A stretch of 64,000 nt of DNA from Clostridia bacterium. GTDB lineage: Bacteria > Bacillota_A > Clostridia > Christensenellales > Aristaeellaceae. Positions 1 to 9,817 of the stretch are shown here, piece after piece (the stretch's first letter is position 1; every line of letters starts with the position of its first letter). The notes under the pieces are model-generated. The model was not told the origin of the DNA. It saw only the letters and a list, made by a program, of their open reading frames with translations, and did no database searches. The stretch lies in contig JAFWQM010000009.1 in NCBI GenBank assembly GCA_017509065.1, positions 62,001-126,000 of the forward strand. Reading direction: 5' to 3'. The position numbers and the translations under genes are program-made.

Positions 1-1
1 C

Positions 2-508
2 TTCTCCTCCAGCGGTATCGTCAATCAGCTCATCCAGTCATTGGGCGGCACAAAGGTACAGTTCATGCTGGAACCCGGCTGGTTCCGCCCCATCTACGTG
101 GGGTCCGGCATCTGGCAGGGCGTGGGCTACGGCTCTATCATCTACCTGTCCGCCCTGGGCGGCGTGGACGCCGACCTGTATGATGCCGCCACCATCGACG
201 GCTGCAACCGCTTCGGCCGCGTGCTCCATGTGACGATCCCGGGCATCCTGCCCACGATCATCATCATGCTGATCCTGCGCGTGGGCAGCATGCTCAGCGT
301 GGGCTTTGAAAAAATCATCCTGCTCTACAATGAAACCATCTACGAAACCGCCGACGTGATTTCGTCCTACGTGTACCGCACAGGTCTGGTGAAAGGAAGC
401 TACAGCTTCGCCACCGCCGTGGGTCTCTTCAACTCCCTGTTCAACTTCCTGCTGCTGATTATGGTCAACGCCATCAGCCGCAAGGTCAGTGAAGTATCGC
501 TGTGGTAA
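2..508 (+). CDS. Carbohydrate ABC transporter permease, LplB type (5' end missing)
   Basis: This is the C-terminal part of a membrane permease of a binding-protein-dependent sugar importer; the reading frame is open to the left window edge, so the true start lies outside. Hydrophobic segments alternate with a cytoplasmic EAA loop containing DAATIDGCNRFGR, the site that docks on the ATPase subunit. The ending (NAISRKVSEVSLW) is typical of LplB permeases, which pair with a YtcP/LplC permease. The partner permease starts 16 nt downstream and the binding protein follows, so this is one import operon. No ATPase gene is present here; such systems commonly share an MsmX-like ATPase encoded elsewhere (family knowledge). 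Confidence 0.9.
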   Translation, partial: FSSSGIVNQLIQSLGGTKVQFMLEPGWFRPIYVGSGIWQGVGYGSIIYLSALGGVDADLYDAATIDGCNRFGRVLHVTIPGILPTIIIMLILRVGSMLSVGFEKIILLYNETIYETADVISSYVYRTGLVKGSYSFATAVGLFNSLFNFLLLIMVNAISRKVSEVSLW

Positions 509-524
509 AGGGGGGTAGCAAGCA

Positions 525-1478
525 ATGAATCAAAGCATTTCTTCGGGCAAAGTCAAAAACCCGCATGACCACAGCCACAGGAACTGGAACTACGGCTTGC
601 CCTCCGTCGGCAGCAGGATATTCGACGCCGTCAACGTCACCATCATGTTCCTGCTGATGCTGGTCACGGTGTATCCCTTCCTGTACGTGCTCTTCGCATC
701 CATGAGCGATCCCCTGAAGCTGTATTCCCATACCGGATTGCTGCTGGCCCCCAAGGGCTTCTCCCTGCGCGGCTACCAGTACGTGCTGAATTACCGCTCC
801 ATCTGGAACGGCTACCTGGTCACCCTGTTCCTGTCCACCGTTGGCACCGCCTGTACGCTGGTTTCCTCCCTGCTGTTCGCCTACGTGCTCAGCAAGAAGG
901 ACAGTATGCTCCACAGCTTCTTCACCTTCACCGCCATCTTCACCATGTATTTTAATGGCGGTATGATCCCCACCTACCTGATCGTGAAGGAAGTGGGCCT
1001 GCTCAATTCTCTGTGGGCTCTGATCATCCCCGGCCTGATCAGCACGTACTACGTCATTATCCTGCGCACGGCCATCATGGGTGTGCCCAAGGAAATGACG
1101 GAATCGGCCGAGCTGGACGGCGCCAATGAGTTCATCGTGCTTGTGCGCATCCTGCTCCCGCTGATCGTTCCCACCATCGCCGCCATCGGCCTGTTCATCG
1201 TGGTGGGCTACTGGAACAGCTGGACCAGCGCCCTGCTCTACATTCAGGACACCAAGAAGATGCCCCTGCAGATGGTGCTGCGCCAGATCCTTGTGAACAA
1301 CGATATGTCTGCCGCTGCCGGCACCGGCGCCAGCAACCGCTCCGGTGAAGACTCGGCCACCCGCCTGCTGCTCAAATATGCCACCATCATTGTGTCCACC
1401 GTTCCCATCATCTGCGTCTATCCCTTCCTGCAGAAGCACTTCACCAAGGGCATCATGATCGGCGCCCTGAAGGGCTGA
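525..1478 (+). CDS. Carbohydrate ABC transporter permease, YtcP/LplC type
   Basis: A 317-residue inner-membrane permease, the second channel half of the sugar importer begun by the upstream gene. About six hydrophobic helices are visible, starting near residue 35 (VTIMFLLMLVTVYPFLYVLF), and the EAA loop reads ELTESAELDGANEF near residue 190. The charged, His-rich N-terminus (HDHSHRN) is cytoplasmic. The ATG follows GGGGGTAGCAAGCA, an acceptable ribosome binding site. Length and order (LplB, YtcP, binding protein) match LplABC-type oligosaccharide importers of Bacillota. The substrate cannot be read from the permease, but the adjacent GH95-like enzyme suggests a fucosylated or similar oligosaccharide. 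Confidence 0.92.
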   Translation: MNQSISSGKVKNPHDHSHRNWNYGLPSVGSRIFDAVNVTIMFLLMLVTVYPFLYVLFASMSDPLKLYSHTGLLLAPKGFSLRGYQYVLNYRSIWNGYLVTLFLSTVGTACTLVSSLLFAYVLSKKDSMLHSFFTFTAIFTMYFNGGMIPTYLIVKEVGLLNSLWALIIPGLISTYYVIILRTAIMGVPKEMTESAELDGANEFIVLVRILLPLIVPTIAAIGLFIVVGYWNSWTSALLYIQDTKKMPLQMVLRQILVNNDMSAAAGTGASNRSGEDSATRLLLKYATIIVSTVPIICVYPFLQKHFTKGIMIGALKG

Positions 1479-1544
1479 CGCCCCGTTTCACCCGTATGCT
1501 GCATGGCTGAAAGTCATGAGCAAATATAAAAGGAGGTTCATCCC

Positions 1545-3176
1545 ATGAAAAAACTCATCGCTCTGGTGTGCGCACTGGCTTTGCTGGTGACCGCCATCCC
1601 CTTCGCTCTTGCGGAAGATCCCATTGAGATCACCTGGTTCCGTCAGGAGCTGAATCGCAATGCCGTCGCTTATTACAGCGATACCGCCTGGTTCCAGGAA
1701 CTGCAGAACCGCCTGGGCATCAAGATCACCATCCAGGGCCCCGGCGTCTCCTCTGACGACTACAATACGGCCGTGAACGCCATGCTGGTTTCCGGTGAAT
1801 ATCCGGACATCCTCAGCTACAACTTCGACGACTATTCCGGCGGCTGGCTGGCTGGCGTGGAAGACGGCATCATTGTGCCCATCAGCGAGATCCCTGAATA
1901 CAAGGAAAAGGTTCCCAACTGGTTCAACGTGATCGAGTCTAATCCCGCTGTGCGCCGCGGCGTCACGCTGGAAGACGGTTCCGTGGTCACTTTCGCCCAC
2001 TGGGAGCCCGATGTCCGCCGCTCCGCTTACTGGGGCTATGCAGTCCGCAAGGACTGGCTGGATCGTCTTGGCCTGGAAGTTCCCACCTCCATCGATGAGC
2101 TCTACACCGTGCTGAAAGCCTTCAAAGAGAACGACGCCAACGGCAACGGCGACCCCAACGACGAAATTCCCTTCTCCTGCTGCAACTGGTGGGGCACCGC
2201 GCATCCCGGCATGGACTCCCTGGCAGCCGCCTTCACCCTGAAGGTCAACCAGATGTTCCGCGATCCCGCCACCGGCGAAATGACCTACTGGACCGAAGTC
2301 AACGGCGGCGAAAACTTCAAGGCGTATGTGTCCACCCTGGCCAAGTGGTATGCTGAAGGCCTGATCGACGAAGAAGTCGTGGACCAGAAGTATGATCCCT
2401 GGGCTGCCAAGATCACCGGCGACCGCGCTGGCGTGTTCTTCTGCTTCCCCGACAACGTGGCCGGTTTCGAAGATGCCATCAAAGTGACCATGCAGGAAAA
2501 GGGCTACGGCAATCCTGACGACGTGTGCATCTATGGTCTGGTTCCCCTCACGGGCATCGATGGCGTTCCCTACACCTATGACGGCGACAACGCCATGATG
2601 GGTGGCGCTGGCAACAGCCAGGCCTGCGTCATCACCACTGCCGCCATCAAGAACGGCCACATCGAAAAGTGCCTGGAACTGCTGAACTACATGTATTCCG
2701 AAGAGGGCAGCGAACTGAACAACTGGGGCGTCGAGGGCGTATCCTACACCAAGGATGCCGACGGCAACCACATCTGGACCGAAGCTGTCACCAACGATCC
2801 CGACTACAACATGGCTGACGCTGTGTTCAAGTATGCTCTGCCCACCTACGGCAGCTGGCCGAAGGCCATGAGCTACGAAGCCTGGGGCTCCATGAACCTG
2901 CGTGTGGAGGATCAGATCCTGACGCACCAGAACTATGCCAAGGGCGATACCAGCCTGGACCGTCCCGGCCTGTCCCTGACCTTCGATGAGCAGGAAGCCT
3001 ATTCCAGCGTCATCACCGACATCAACACCGCTGTATCTGAAACCTACCTGGCTGTGATTATCGGCCGCAAGTCTGTGGACGAACTGGACGCTCTGATCCA
3101 GCAGGTCAGGAACATGGGCATTCAGCAGGCCATCGACGCCTATCAGTCCGCTTATGCCCGTTATCTGAGCCACTAA
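1545..3176 (+). CDS. Extracellular solute-binding protein of the sugar importer
   Basis: A 543-residue secreted binding protein (LplA-like, family 1 extracellular sugar-binding fold) that delivers oligosaccharide to the two upstream permeases. Residues 1-23 form a signal peptide ending FALA before EDPIEITW. I see no lipobox cysteine there, so it may not be a classical lipoprotein although many relatives are; anchoring is unclear. A calcium-loop-like stretch DANGNGDPNDE lies near residue 195, common in this family. AGGAGG sits upstream of the ATG. A GC-rich hairpin follows the gene and may favour its expression over the downstream hydrolase. Confidence 0.9.
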   Translation: MKKLIALVCALALLVTAIPFALAEDPIEITWFRQELNRNAVAYYSDTAWFQELQNRLGIKITIQGPGVSSDDYNTAVNAMLVSGEYPDILSYNFDDYSGGWLAGVEDGIIVPISEIPEYKEKVPNWFNVIESNPAVRRGVTLEDGSVVTFAHWEPDVRRSAYWGYAVRKDWLDRLGLEVPTSIDELYTVLKAFKENDANGNGDPNDEIPFSCCNWWGTAHPGMDSLAAAFTLKVNQMFRDPATGEMTYWTEVNGGENFKAYVSTLAKWYAEGLIDEEVVDQKYDPWAAKITGDRAGVFFCFPDNVAGFEDAIKVTMQEKGYGNPDDVCIYGLVPLTGIDGVPYTYDGDNAMMGGAGNSQACVITTAAIKNGHIEKCLELLNYMYSEEGSELNNWGVEGVSYTKDADGNHIWTEAVTNDPDYNMADAVFKYALPTYGSWPKAMSYEAWGSMNLRVEDQILTHQNYAKGDTSLDRPGLSLTFDEQEAYSSVITDINTAVSETYLAVIIGRKSVDELDALIQQVRNMGIQQAIDAYQSAYARYLSH

Positions 3177-3203
3177 TTCATAGTCCGGTATCAACTAATC
3201 CAA

Positions 3204-3229
3204 TGTGGGGCGCCTCCGGGCGCCCCACA
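3204..3229 (+). terminator. Intercistronic hairpin between binding protein and GH95 gene
   Basis: A near-perfect hairpin (TGTGGGGCGCC pairing with GGCGCCCCACA) lies in the 78-nt gap and is followed by AATTATAAAG rather than a clean U-run. It looks like a partial terminator or RNA-stabilising stem, as is common after binding-protein genes that need higher expression than the rest of the operon. Confidence 0.6.
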
Positions 3230-3254
3230 ATTATAAAGAGTGAGGATATAACAC

Positions 3255-5672
3255 ATGATCGATTTTGCAAATCTCAAATACCCTCTCCCGTATATCCCCG
3301 GTGAAAAACGCTACGGCCTGCTGCCGGAGCACAGCATCTGCTCCATTGCTCCCGCTGGCGAACCTTCCGACGATTTCATCACCGGCAACGGCAGCCTGCG
3401 GATTCAGGTTTCAGGCCGTCCGTACAGCGATGAAATGGCCTACACCCAGGAAACGCTGTACGAGCCGCTGTGGGAAAAAACGCCGCTGCCGCCCGACCTG
3501 CGGCCTTACCTGCCGCGCATCCGCGAACTGCTGCTTCAGGGCAAGCCCGAAGAAACGGACGCCCTGATCGACGAAGCGCAGAAAAAAGCCGGGTTCGAGA
3601 AGTACATGAATTTCAACAACAAAATTCTGTACCCGACCGGCTCCCCGCGTCTGCACACCGCGTTCTGGCTCACCTTCAAACAGCCCGAGCAGCCTGACAC
3701 CCGGGACTACCTGCGCTGGCTGGACATGCAAAACGGCATGATTACCTCCATTTGGACGAACGCGCGCGGCGCTTTCCGCACGGACAGCTTTGCCGCTTAT
3801 GACGGCCAGGTGATCGTGAACCGCTTCTCCGCGCCGAAAGGACAGATCGATCTGGACGTGACCATCGAAGTGCCCGGACGGCCCTTCCGCCACGGTAATA
3901 TGGTGTTCAGGCAGCCCTTCACCGGCAGCACCCATGAACTGACCGTCGAAGACGATCTCATCACCCTGGCCTGGGCCTATAATCCCGATTTCGGCCACAA
4001 GGGCTTTGTGGCGTCCATCCGCTTTATTCCCGTGGGCGGGAAACTCGAAAAAGCCGAAAAGGGCGTGCGTCTCACCGGAGCGGACGGACTGACGGTGGTG
4101 AGCAAAATCGTCAAGTTTGAAGGCGATTTCAGCTTCGCCTGCGCTGAAAAGGTCAAGGAAGAACTGCTGAGCATGCCGGTGGACTTTGACAGGATGCTTG
4201 CGGAAAACGAAAAGATCATCGGCGGGAAGATGGACCGCTCCCGCATCCATCTGGGCAAAAAGGAAGACTACGTCCTCTCCGGTGAAGAACTGCTGCGCCG
4301 CACCCACAGCGACAATGAGATCGATCCCACGCTGATGGAAAAGCTGTACGACATGGGCCGTTTCTTCCAGATTTATGAAACCGGCGCGCTGCCACCCATG
4401 ATGGGCCAGCACAACATCAACACCAACCTGCAGGTCTGCGCGGGCAACAATACCGGCCTGTTCGACGAGATGGACGTGTATTTCCGGTATTATGAAACCA
4501 AGTTTGACGACTTCCGCACCAACGCCAAGCTGCTCTTCGGCGCGCGCGGCCTGCTGGCCAGCGTCCATTGCGACCCGGATTCCGGCCTGTATTACCACTT
4601 CTCCCGCACCTATCCGCACTACTGCTGGACGGGCTGCCTGGGCTGGATCTACAATGAACTCTGGGGCTACTACCTGGTCACCGGCGACAAGGAATTCCTG
4701 CGGAACCGCCTGATCCCCGCCTACAAGGAAATGGCGCTGTTCTTCGAGGACTATGCCTGCGACCGCGGCCCGGACGGCAAGGTGATCTTCTATCCCTCCT
4801 TCTCGCCCGAAGACCCAACCCCGAACCCCGGCTATGAAACCGTCACCTGCCGCAGCATCAACCCCACCCGTATCAATTCCGTGATGGACATCGCCATCTG
4901 CCGCGAGATCCTCACCAACCTGATCGACGGCTGCAAAACGCTGGGCATCGAAACGGAAAACATCCCCCACTGGGAGGAGCAACTCGCCTCCCTGCCCACC
5001 TACCTGCTCGACCAGGAAGGCGGCCTCAAGGAATGGGCCTGGCCGACCATCGAGGAAAACTACAACCACCGCCACGTGTCCCACCATTACGACGTGTGGC
5101 CGGGCCGCGCCATCACGCCAGAAACGGAACCCGAGCTGACCGAAGCCATCATCATTTCCAACCGCAAGCGCGGCCAGCAGGACGACTCCGCCCACGGCAT
5201 CATCCACCGCGCGTTCACTGCTATTCGCCTTAAGGACATGGAGGAAGCCGAACAGAACCTGAGCCAGCTCTTTGGTCACGGTTTTGTACGCCGCACCCTG
5301 CAGACCAGCCACTTCCCCTACCGCGGTGTGTTCCCCGACCTGCAAGGCGCTGTGCCCGCGTTCCTTGTGGAGATGTGCGTGTTCAGCATGCCGGGCGTCG
5401 TGGAATTCCTGCCGCTCATGCCGGAAAGTATGGCTGTAGGCGCCATCGACGGCGTATGGCTCTACACCTTCGCCAAGCTGAACCACATGGATTGGGACGA
5501 AAAGGGCCTGCGGGCCTCCCTCACTTCCAACGAAGCGCAGACGCTCACTCTCCGCTGCCGCAAGCCCGGCTGCCGCATCCTGGTCAATGGCAAGGAACTG
5601 GCGAAGGACGGCGATCACGCTGCCCATTCCTTTGCTCAAGGAGAAACCGTGCAGATCGAAGTGATATTCTGA
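3255..5672 (+). CDS. GH95-like glycoside hydrolase (probable alpha-L-fucosidase), cytoplasmic
   Basis: An 805-residue enzyme resembling glycoside hydrolase family 95, whose members remove alpha-1,2-fucose (some act on L-galactose) by inversion. An N-terminal beta domain (about 1-270) leads through a linker to an alpha/alpha-barrel (about 330-720) and a small C-terminal beta domain. Family-like signatures are HRHVSHHYDVWPG at 605-617 and NINTNLQ at 387-393; the Asn pair N387/N389 probably aligns with the base-positioning asparagines of GH95, though I could not align it. There is no signal peptide, so it should act in the cytoplasm on imported oligosaccharide, in keeping with the upstream importer. 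Exact substrate is inferred. Confidence 0.8.
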   Translation: MIDFANLKYPLPYIPGEKRYGLLPEHSICSIAPAGEPSDDFITGNGSLRIQVSGRPYSDEMAYTQETLYEPLWEKTPLPPDLRPYLPRIRELLLQGKPEETDALIDEAQKKAGFEKYMNFNNKILYPTGSPRLHTAFWLTFKQPEQPDTRDYLRWLDMQNGMITSIWTNARGAFRTDSFAAYDGQVIVNRFSAPKGQIDLDVTIEVPGRPFRHGNMVFRQPFTGSTHELTVEDDLITLAWAYNPDFGHKGFVASIRFIPVGGKLEKAEKGVRLTGADGLTVVSKIVKFEGDFSFACAEKVKEELLSMPVDFDRMLAENEKIIGGKMDRSRIHLGKKEDYVLSGEELLRRTHSDNEIDPTLMEKLYDMGRFFQIYETGALPPMMGQHNINTNLQVCAGNNTGLFDEMDVYFRYYETKFDDFRTNAKLLFGARGLLASVHCDPDSGLYYHFSRTYPHYCWTGCLGWIYNELWGYYLVTGDKEFLRNRLIPAYKEMALFFEDYACDRGPDGKVIFYPSFSPEDPTPNPGYETVTCRSINPTRINSVMDIAICREILTNLIDGCKTLGIETENIPHWEEQLASLPTYLLDQEGGLKEWAWPTIEENYNHRHVSHHYDVWPGRAITPETEPELTEAIIISNRKRGQQDDSAHGIIHRAFTAIRLKDMEEAEQNLSQLFGHGFVRRTLQTSHFPYRGVFPDLQGAVPAFLVEMCVFSMPGVVEFLPLMPESMAVGAIDGVWLYTFAKLNHMDWDEKGLRASLTSNEAQTLTLRCRKPGCRILVNGKELAKDGDHAAHSFAQGETVQIEVIF

Positions 5673-5677
5673 TAATG

Positions 5678-5711
5678 ATCGGGCGACGAAGAAAAAACTT
5701 CGCCGCCCGAT
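5678..5711. terminator. Hairpin after the GH95 gene
   Basis: An inverted repeat ATCGGGCGACGAAG / CTTCGCCGCCCGAT around an A6 loop lies just after the stop codon. It has no long U-run on the plus strand and probably acts with the stronger terminator that follows. Confidence 0.55.
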
Positions 5712-5742
5712 TGATACAGTTCCTGTTCACTCAGTATGGATA

Positions 5743-5780
5743 CAGCAGGCAAAAGCAAACGCGATTGCCTGCTGTTTTTT
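5743..5780 (+). terminator. Rho-independent terminator of the sugar-uptake operon
   Basis: The stem CAGCAGGCAA / TTGCCTGCTG is followed directly by TTTTTT on the plus strand. It ends the import/hydrolase operon before the convergent regulator gene. Confidence 0.85.
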
Positions 5781-5829
5781 CCCTGGCGCATAAAACAGAC
5801 TGATGCTGTTCTCTGATTTGAGAATAATA

Positions 5830-8139
5830 TCAGTTTTTGTTTTCCTTTTCTTCCCCATCCGCGCTGTTGCGGTAGCTGGACGCGCTGTCACCGGTGCTGC
5901 GCTTGAAGGCGCGGCAGAAGGAATTGGCGGAAGCGTAGCCCACGCGCTCGGCGATCTCGCTGATTTTCAGGTTGGTCTGCCGCAGGAGCACCTTGGCCTG
6001 GGAAATGCGCAGGCCCTCCACAAAGCTGAAAAAGTTGGTGCCCTTCTGGGCCTTGAAGCTGAAGGAAAGATAGGATTCCGAAACGTGGAACTGGTCGGCC
6101 ACGCCTGTGAGCGAAAGATCGGGTTCCATGTAATGCTCCTGGATGTAAGCGGAGATTTCATCGATCACCTGCTGCTTCCCACCCTCGTTCTTCATCTGGA
6201 ACACGGTGGCGCACAGGGAGCTGTACAGCGTGTGCACCATGTCCAGCTGTGAATTGGTGGGCAGCGTCATCACCGATTTCACGCCGCTGATCACGCTGTC
6301 CGAGCGCTCCTTGGACAGTCCCGCCATGGAGTTGATCTTGAGCAGCGTGTTCAGCAGCCCGTCGATCAGCAGCTGAGCCAGATAAGGCGGTATCATCCCG
6401 CCCTGGGTGTTCTGTTGCTTGAGCTCTTTTAATATTTGCTGCGTGGAAGAATCGTCCGCGTTCATGACGCTGTTGATCAGACGGCGCTCGATATCCTGGG
6501 GATAGAACAGGTCGCTTCGGCTGATTTCGTTCACTTTGTAATACTGTACGGACACCTCGGTGGGGGAGGGCTGGATGTAAATCATGGAAGAAGCGTTCTC
6601 CCAGCTTCTCACCACGTCCGTCAGTTTTTCCACCGCGTTGCCGACATACACATACAAAAATTCATTGATGCTGCCCGGGAGGTTTTCGCGGATGAGCCGC
6701 ACCAGGCGCTCGATCCGCTGCTCCGTCTCCTCCCCGCACAGCAGCAGCACATAGTCGCTTTCCGATCTGCTCATGCGCAGAATGTCCGGCTCTAAGGATT
6801 CCACAGCAAGGCGGATGACCTGCTTGCAGTTGACGGACAACTGCAAATCCATGGTATCGCCCGAAAACGCGCTGTCGCCCGAGAAATGCAGCAGCACCAC
6901 CCGCATCGGGCTTTTCGGCTTGAAAGACGGAATGTTCCGGGCGATGGCCAGAGCGTTTTCCTCGTTGGAAAAATCGCCGTTGAGCAGCTGCGTCAGGTAG
7001 GATTTTTGCAGGTAGGGCTGCTGGCTTGCGAGGGCGCGCTCCATGGTGGAATTGGCGATGCGGATATCCTCAAAGCTTTTTCTCAGGCTCTGGAACGCTT
7101 TGCCGTAGCTCATGCCCCGAAGCTGCGGGCTCAGCCTGGCGATGAAAGCGCTGTTCCGCAGGGAAAACAGGAAGCTGAACAGCATCCCCAGCAGAACCGC
7201 AATCAGCAGCGAACCGGCGATGATCCAGCGCACCTTGTAGAGACGGGCGTAAGCCCGGTCCGCTGAACGGGCAATCGCAATGCCGACCCCCGTTTCCGCG
7301 GAGCGGTAGCGGGAGATGAGCATACGATTGCCCGTCACCTTGGCGCGGATCAAATCCACATTCTGGCTCTGTCCGTCAAGAAAGCCCTGCAGCTCCGCCG
7401 CCCGGTCGTCCGCGCCGAACGACGCCAGCACCTGCTTTTCCGCGCTTTCGATGTAAGCGATGTCGCCGTTTTCCAGGCGGAAGGAGGCCAGGATATCGGT
7501 GAACTTCTGCTGATCAACGTACAGCACGATTTGTCCGTCCCGGCTGTTGAAAGGCAGGAAAGAGAACGTAAACTCGATCAGCCGCATTTCCCGGTTGGAA
7601 TCGCCGTTCAGGTAAATGATCTGTCTCACGCTGCAGGTGTTGCTGGAAAGCGGCACCGAAGCGACCTCCTGCTTCCATTCTTCCAGCGTTTGGCCGGGCG
7701 AGTGCATGTAGAGCGAATAAAAATCGTTGTACGAATAGGCGAACCGGTCATTCAGCGCCAGCTCGCCGCGGTTGAAAAACAGGAAATAATCAAACAGGAA
7801 ACTGCTCAGCGTGGCCTGGGCGGGCAAAGCGCTCTGCATCCTGAAATAGTATTGGATGTTGGGATATTCCAGCGGACTGTCCACATAGCGCAGGCTGGTG
7901 AGCGTCGGGTTGCTCACCATCTGCGCGCCGAAATCATTCAGCTCCCGCAGCTGCATATCCAAAATATCCGCCGCTTGGCGAATCAGCGCGCGGTTTTCAT
8001 TTTCAATATCGGTCTGAATGGTCCGGGAGGATTCGGTATAACAAATCAAAGCGGCGATCAACGGAATCAGCAGCACGGCGAAATATGTGAGAAAATAGCT
8101 GGCGGACAGCTTCGTGCCCCTGGGTTCTGAATGCGTCAT
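5830..8139 (-). CDS. Membrane-anchored AraC-family transcriptional regulator
   Basis: A 769-residue one-component regulator: short cytoplasmic N-terminus, TM1 at about 14-34, a large extracellular sensor region, TM2 near 295-320, then a cytoplasmic linker and a C-terminal AraC DNA-binding domain (about 660-755) with two HTH units (LSLTGVADQFHVSESYLSFSFK and KISEIAERVGYASANSFCRAFKR, each shown here in part of its motif). This architecture is common beside LplABC importers, where it senses an extracellular sugar. I chose the ATG at 8139 because AGAAAGGA lies ten bases before it; an in-frame start ten codons earlier has no such site. It converges on the GH95 gene and probably controls the 1-5672 operon (inference). 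Confidence 0.88.
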   Translation of the reverse strand: MTHSEPRGTKLSASYFLTYFAVLLIPLIAALICYTESSRTIQTDIENENRALIRQAADILDMQLRELNDFGAQMVSNPTLTSLRYVDSPLEYPNIQYYFRMQSALPAQATLSSFLFDYFLFFNRGELALNDRFAYSYNDFYSLYMHSPGQTLEEWKQEVASVPLSSNTCSVRQIIYLNGDSNREMRLIEFTFSFLPFNSRDGQIVLYVDQQKFTDILASFRLENGDIAYIESAEKQVLASFGADDRAAELQGFLDGQSQNVDLIRAKVTGNRMLISRYRSAETGVGIAIARSADRAYARLYKVRWIIAGSLLIAVLLGMLFSFLFSLRNSAFIARLSPQLRGMSYGKAFQSLRKSFEDIRIANSTMERALASQQPYLQKSYLTQLLNGDFSNEENALAIARNIPSFKPKSPMRVVLLHFSGDSAFSGDTMDLQLSVNCKQVIRLAVESLEPDILRMSRSESDYVLLLCGEETEQRIERLVRLIRENLPGSINEFLYVYVGNAVEKLTDVVRSWENASSMIYIQPSPTEVSVQYYKVNEISRSDLFYPQDIERRLINSVMNADDSSTQQILKELKQQNTQGGMIPPYLAQLLIDGLLNTLLKINSMAGLSKERSDSVISGVKSVMTLPTNSQLDMVHTLYSSLCATVFQMKNEGGKQQVIDEISAYIQEHYMEPDLSLTGVADQFHVSESYLSFSFKAQKGTNFFSFVEGLRISQAKVLLRQTNLKISEIAERVGYASANSFCRAFKRSTGDSASSYRNSADGEEKENKN

Positions 8140-8300
8140 GCATTGCGTCCTTTCTGTGTGCCTGTTCAAGACGTAACGTTTCGTTTTTGCCCGGAAAGCG
8201 CGAGCGGCGCGATTCTTTTCAGAATCAATACTTCCCGCTTTCCTTTATCTATTCATATATCCGGCGTCTTTTTTGGACACCGTGTTAAGATTGCTTTTTC

Positions 8301-8329
8301 ATTATACTATACTCCGTCTGCTTTTTCAA
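8301..8329 (-). promoter_or_regulatory. Promoter of the AraC-type regulator gene
   Basis: On the minus strand TTGAAA (8329-8324), a 17-nt spacer and a perfect TATAAT (8306-8301) form a strong sigma-A promoter, giving a leader of about 150 nt before the start at 8139. Confidence 0.75.
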
Positions 8330-8346
8330 TATCATGGCGCGTAAAA

Positions 8347-8372
8347 AACAGGACAGCGGCCGCTGTCCTGTT
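8347..8372 (-). terminator. Terminator of the cysE-cysS operon
   Basis: A 26-bp perfect palindrome centred on GCGGCCGC, with arms AACAGGACAGCGG and CCGCTGTCCTGTT, is followed on the minus strand by further T residues. It sits 33 nt after the cysS stop codon. Confidence 0.85.
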
Positions 8373-8404
8373 GATCGGAACATATAAAGGGGAACCTTCC
8401 CCGC

Positions 8405-9802
8405 TTATGCCTTTGTGATATTCTGCCCCTGAGGCGTATCCTTTACGAGATAGCCTGCGGCAGCGAGAGCGTTGCGAAGCTCGTCGCTGCGCTTCCAGTT
8501 CTTGTCCTTCCTGGCCTGGGCGCGTTCGTCGGCCATCTGCTGGATCTCAGCGGGAAGCCCTTCCTCCGCCGCCTTCATGAACAGGCCAAGCACCTGGGTC
8601 AGGTCCAGCAGCGCGTTCAGCACGCCTTCCACGGCGGCCTTGCCGCTCTGTTCATTGAGGCTCACATTGGCGTCCTTCACGATCTCAAAGATCGCTCCGA
8701 TGGCGTCGGCGGTGTTCAGGTCGTCATCCATGGCGGCGTCGAAGCGGGCGGCGTATTCCTTGACGCGGGCAAGCAGCGCTTTTTCGTCATCTGTCAGTTC
8801 CTTGTCCGGGGCGTTCTTTTTGAGGAACAGCAGGTTTTCACGGGCGGTGTACAGGCGCTGCAGGGAAGCGTGAGCCTGGGCCACCATGTCCCGGCTGAAA
8901 TTCACGGGAGAGCGGTAGTGAGCGGAGAGCATGAACATGCGGACGTCCTCGGGGTCGTATTCCTTCAGGATTTCGCGCACGGTGAAGAAGTTGCCCAGGG
9001 ACTTGCTCATCTTTTCGTTGTCGATGTTGATGAACCCGTTGTGCATCCAGTACCGGGCGAAGGGCTTGCCAGTGGCGCACTCGCTCTGGGCCACCTCGTT
9101 TTCGTGGTGGGGGAACAGCAGGTCCTTGCCGCCGCAGTGGATGTCGAAGGTTTCGCCCAGATACTTCATGCTCATGGCGGAGCATTCGATGTGCCAGCCG
9201 GGACGGCCCATGCCCCAGGGAGAAGGCCAGGCAGGTTCACCAGGTTTCTGGGCTTTCCAGAGCGCGAAGTCTGCGGGGTTCTTTTTCACCTCGTCCACGT
9301 CGATGCGCGCGCCGGCTTCCAGATCGTCCAGGTTCTGGCCGGACAGCTTGCCGTAGCCCATGTCTTTCTTGGTATCGAAGTACACGTCGCCGTTCACTTC
9401 GTAGGCATAGCCCTTATCCTCCAGAGTCTTTACCAGATGGATGATCTCGCCGATGTGCTCGGTGGCCCGGGGATGCACCGTGGCGGGGCGGATGCCCAGG
9501 GCTTTGGCGTCCTGGTAGTATTCCTTAATGAACCGGTCGCCCAGTTCCTTCACGGTGATGTTTTCCTTGTTGGCCCGCTTGATCATCTTGTCGTCGATGT
9601 CGGTGAAATTCTGCACGAAGGTTACTTCATAGCCCCGGTGCTCAAAATACCGCCGCAGCACGTCGAACGTGATGAAGGGCCGGGCGTTGCCGATGTGGAA
9701 ATAATCGTACACCGTCGGCCCGCAGGCGTAAATGCCGACCTTTCCTTCATGCAGCGGGATAAATTCTTCCTTCTTCCGGGTGGCGCTGTTGTAAATCTGC
9801 AC
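8405..9802 (-). CDS. cysS: Cysteinyl-tRNA synthetase
   Basis: Class I synthetase that charges tRNA-Cys with cysteine in the cytoplasm. In the 465-residue form chosen here, the zinc ligand C27 precedes the HIGH-type motif HIGN at 36-39, and KMSKS lies at 264-268; the C-terminal helical anticodon-binding part ends in a normal position. I start it at the GTG at 9802, because GGAGG lies eight bases upstream and [14 protein letters not shown] matches the usual beginning of CysS; an in-frame ATG at 9817 lacks a ribosome binding site. It is downstream of cysE in one transcript, an arrangement also found in the B. subtilis gltX-cysE-cysS operon. Confidence 0.96.
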   Translation of the reverse strand: MQIYNSATRKKEEFIPLHEGKVGIYACGPTVYDYFHIGNARPFITFDVLRRYFEHRGYEVTFVQNFTDIDDKMIKRANKENITVKELGDRFIKEYYQDAKALGIRPATVHPRATEHIGEIIHLVKTLEDKGYAYEVNGDVYFDTKKDMGYGKLSGQNLDDLEAGARIDVDEVKKNPADFALWKAQKPGEPAWPSPWGMGRPGWHIECSAMSMKYLGETFDIHCGGKDLLFPHHENEVAQSECATGKPFARYWMHNGFINIDNEKMSKSLGNFFTVREILKEYDPEDVRMFMLSAHYRSPVNFSRDMVAQAHASLQRLYTARENLLFLKKNAPDKELTDDEKALLARVKEYAARFDAAMDDDLNTADAIGAIFEIVKDANVSLNEQSGKAAVEGVLNALLDLTQVLGLFMKAAEEGLPAEIQQMADERAQARKDKNWKRSDELRNALAAAGYLVKDTPQGQNITKA

Positions 9803-9817
9803 TTTGTTTTCCTCCAT

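Noticed and set aside
3411..5639. 742-codon open frame opposite the GH95 gene
   Set aside because: No recognisable domain and a composition rich in His, Val and Gly typical of antisense frames in GC-rich genes; the plus-strand frame has family motifs.
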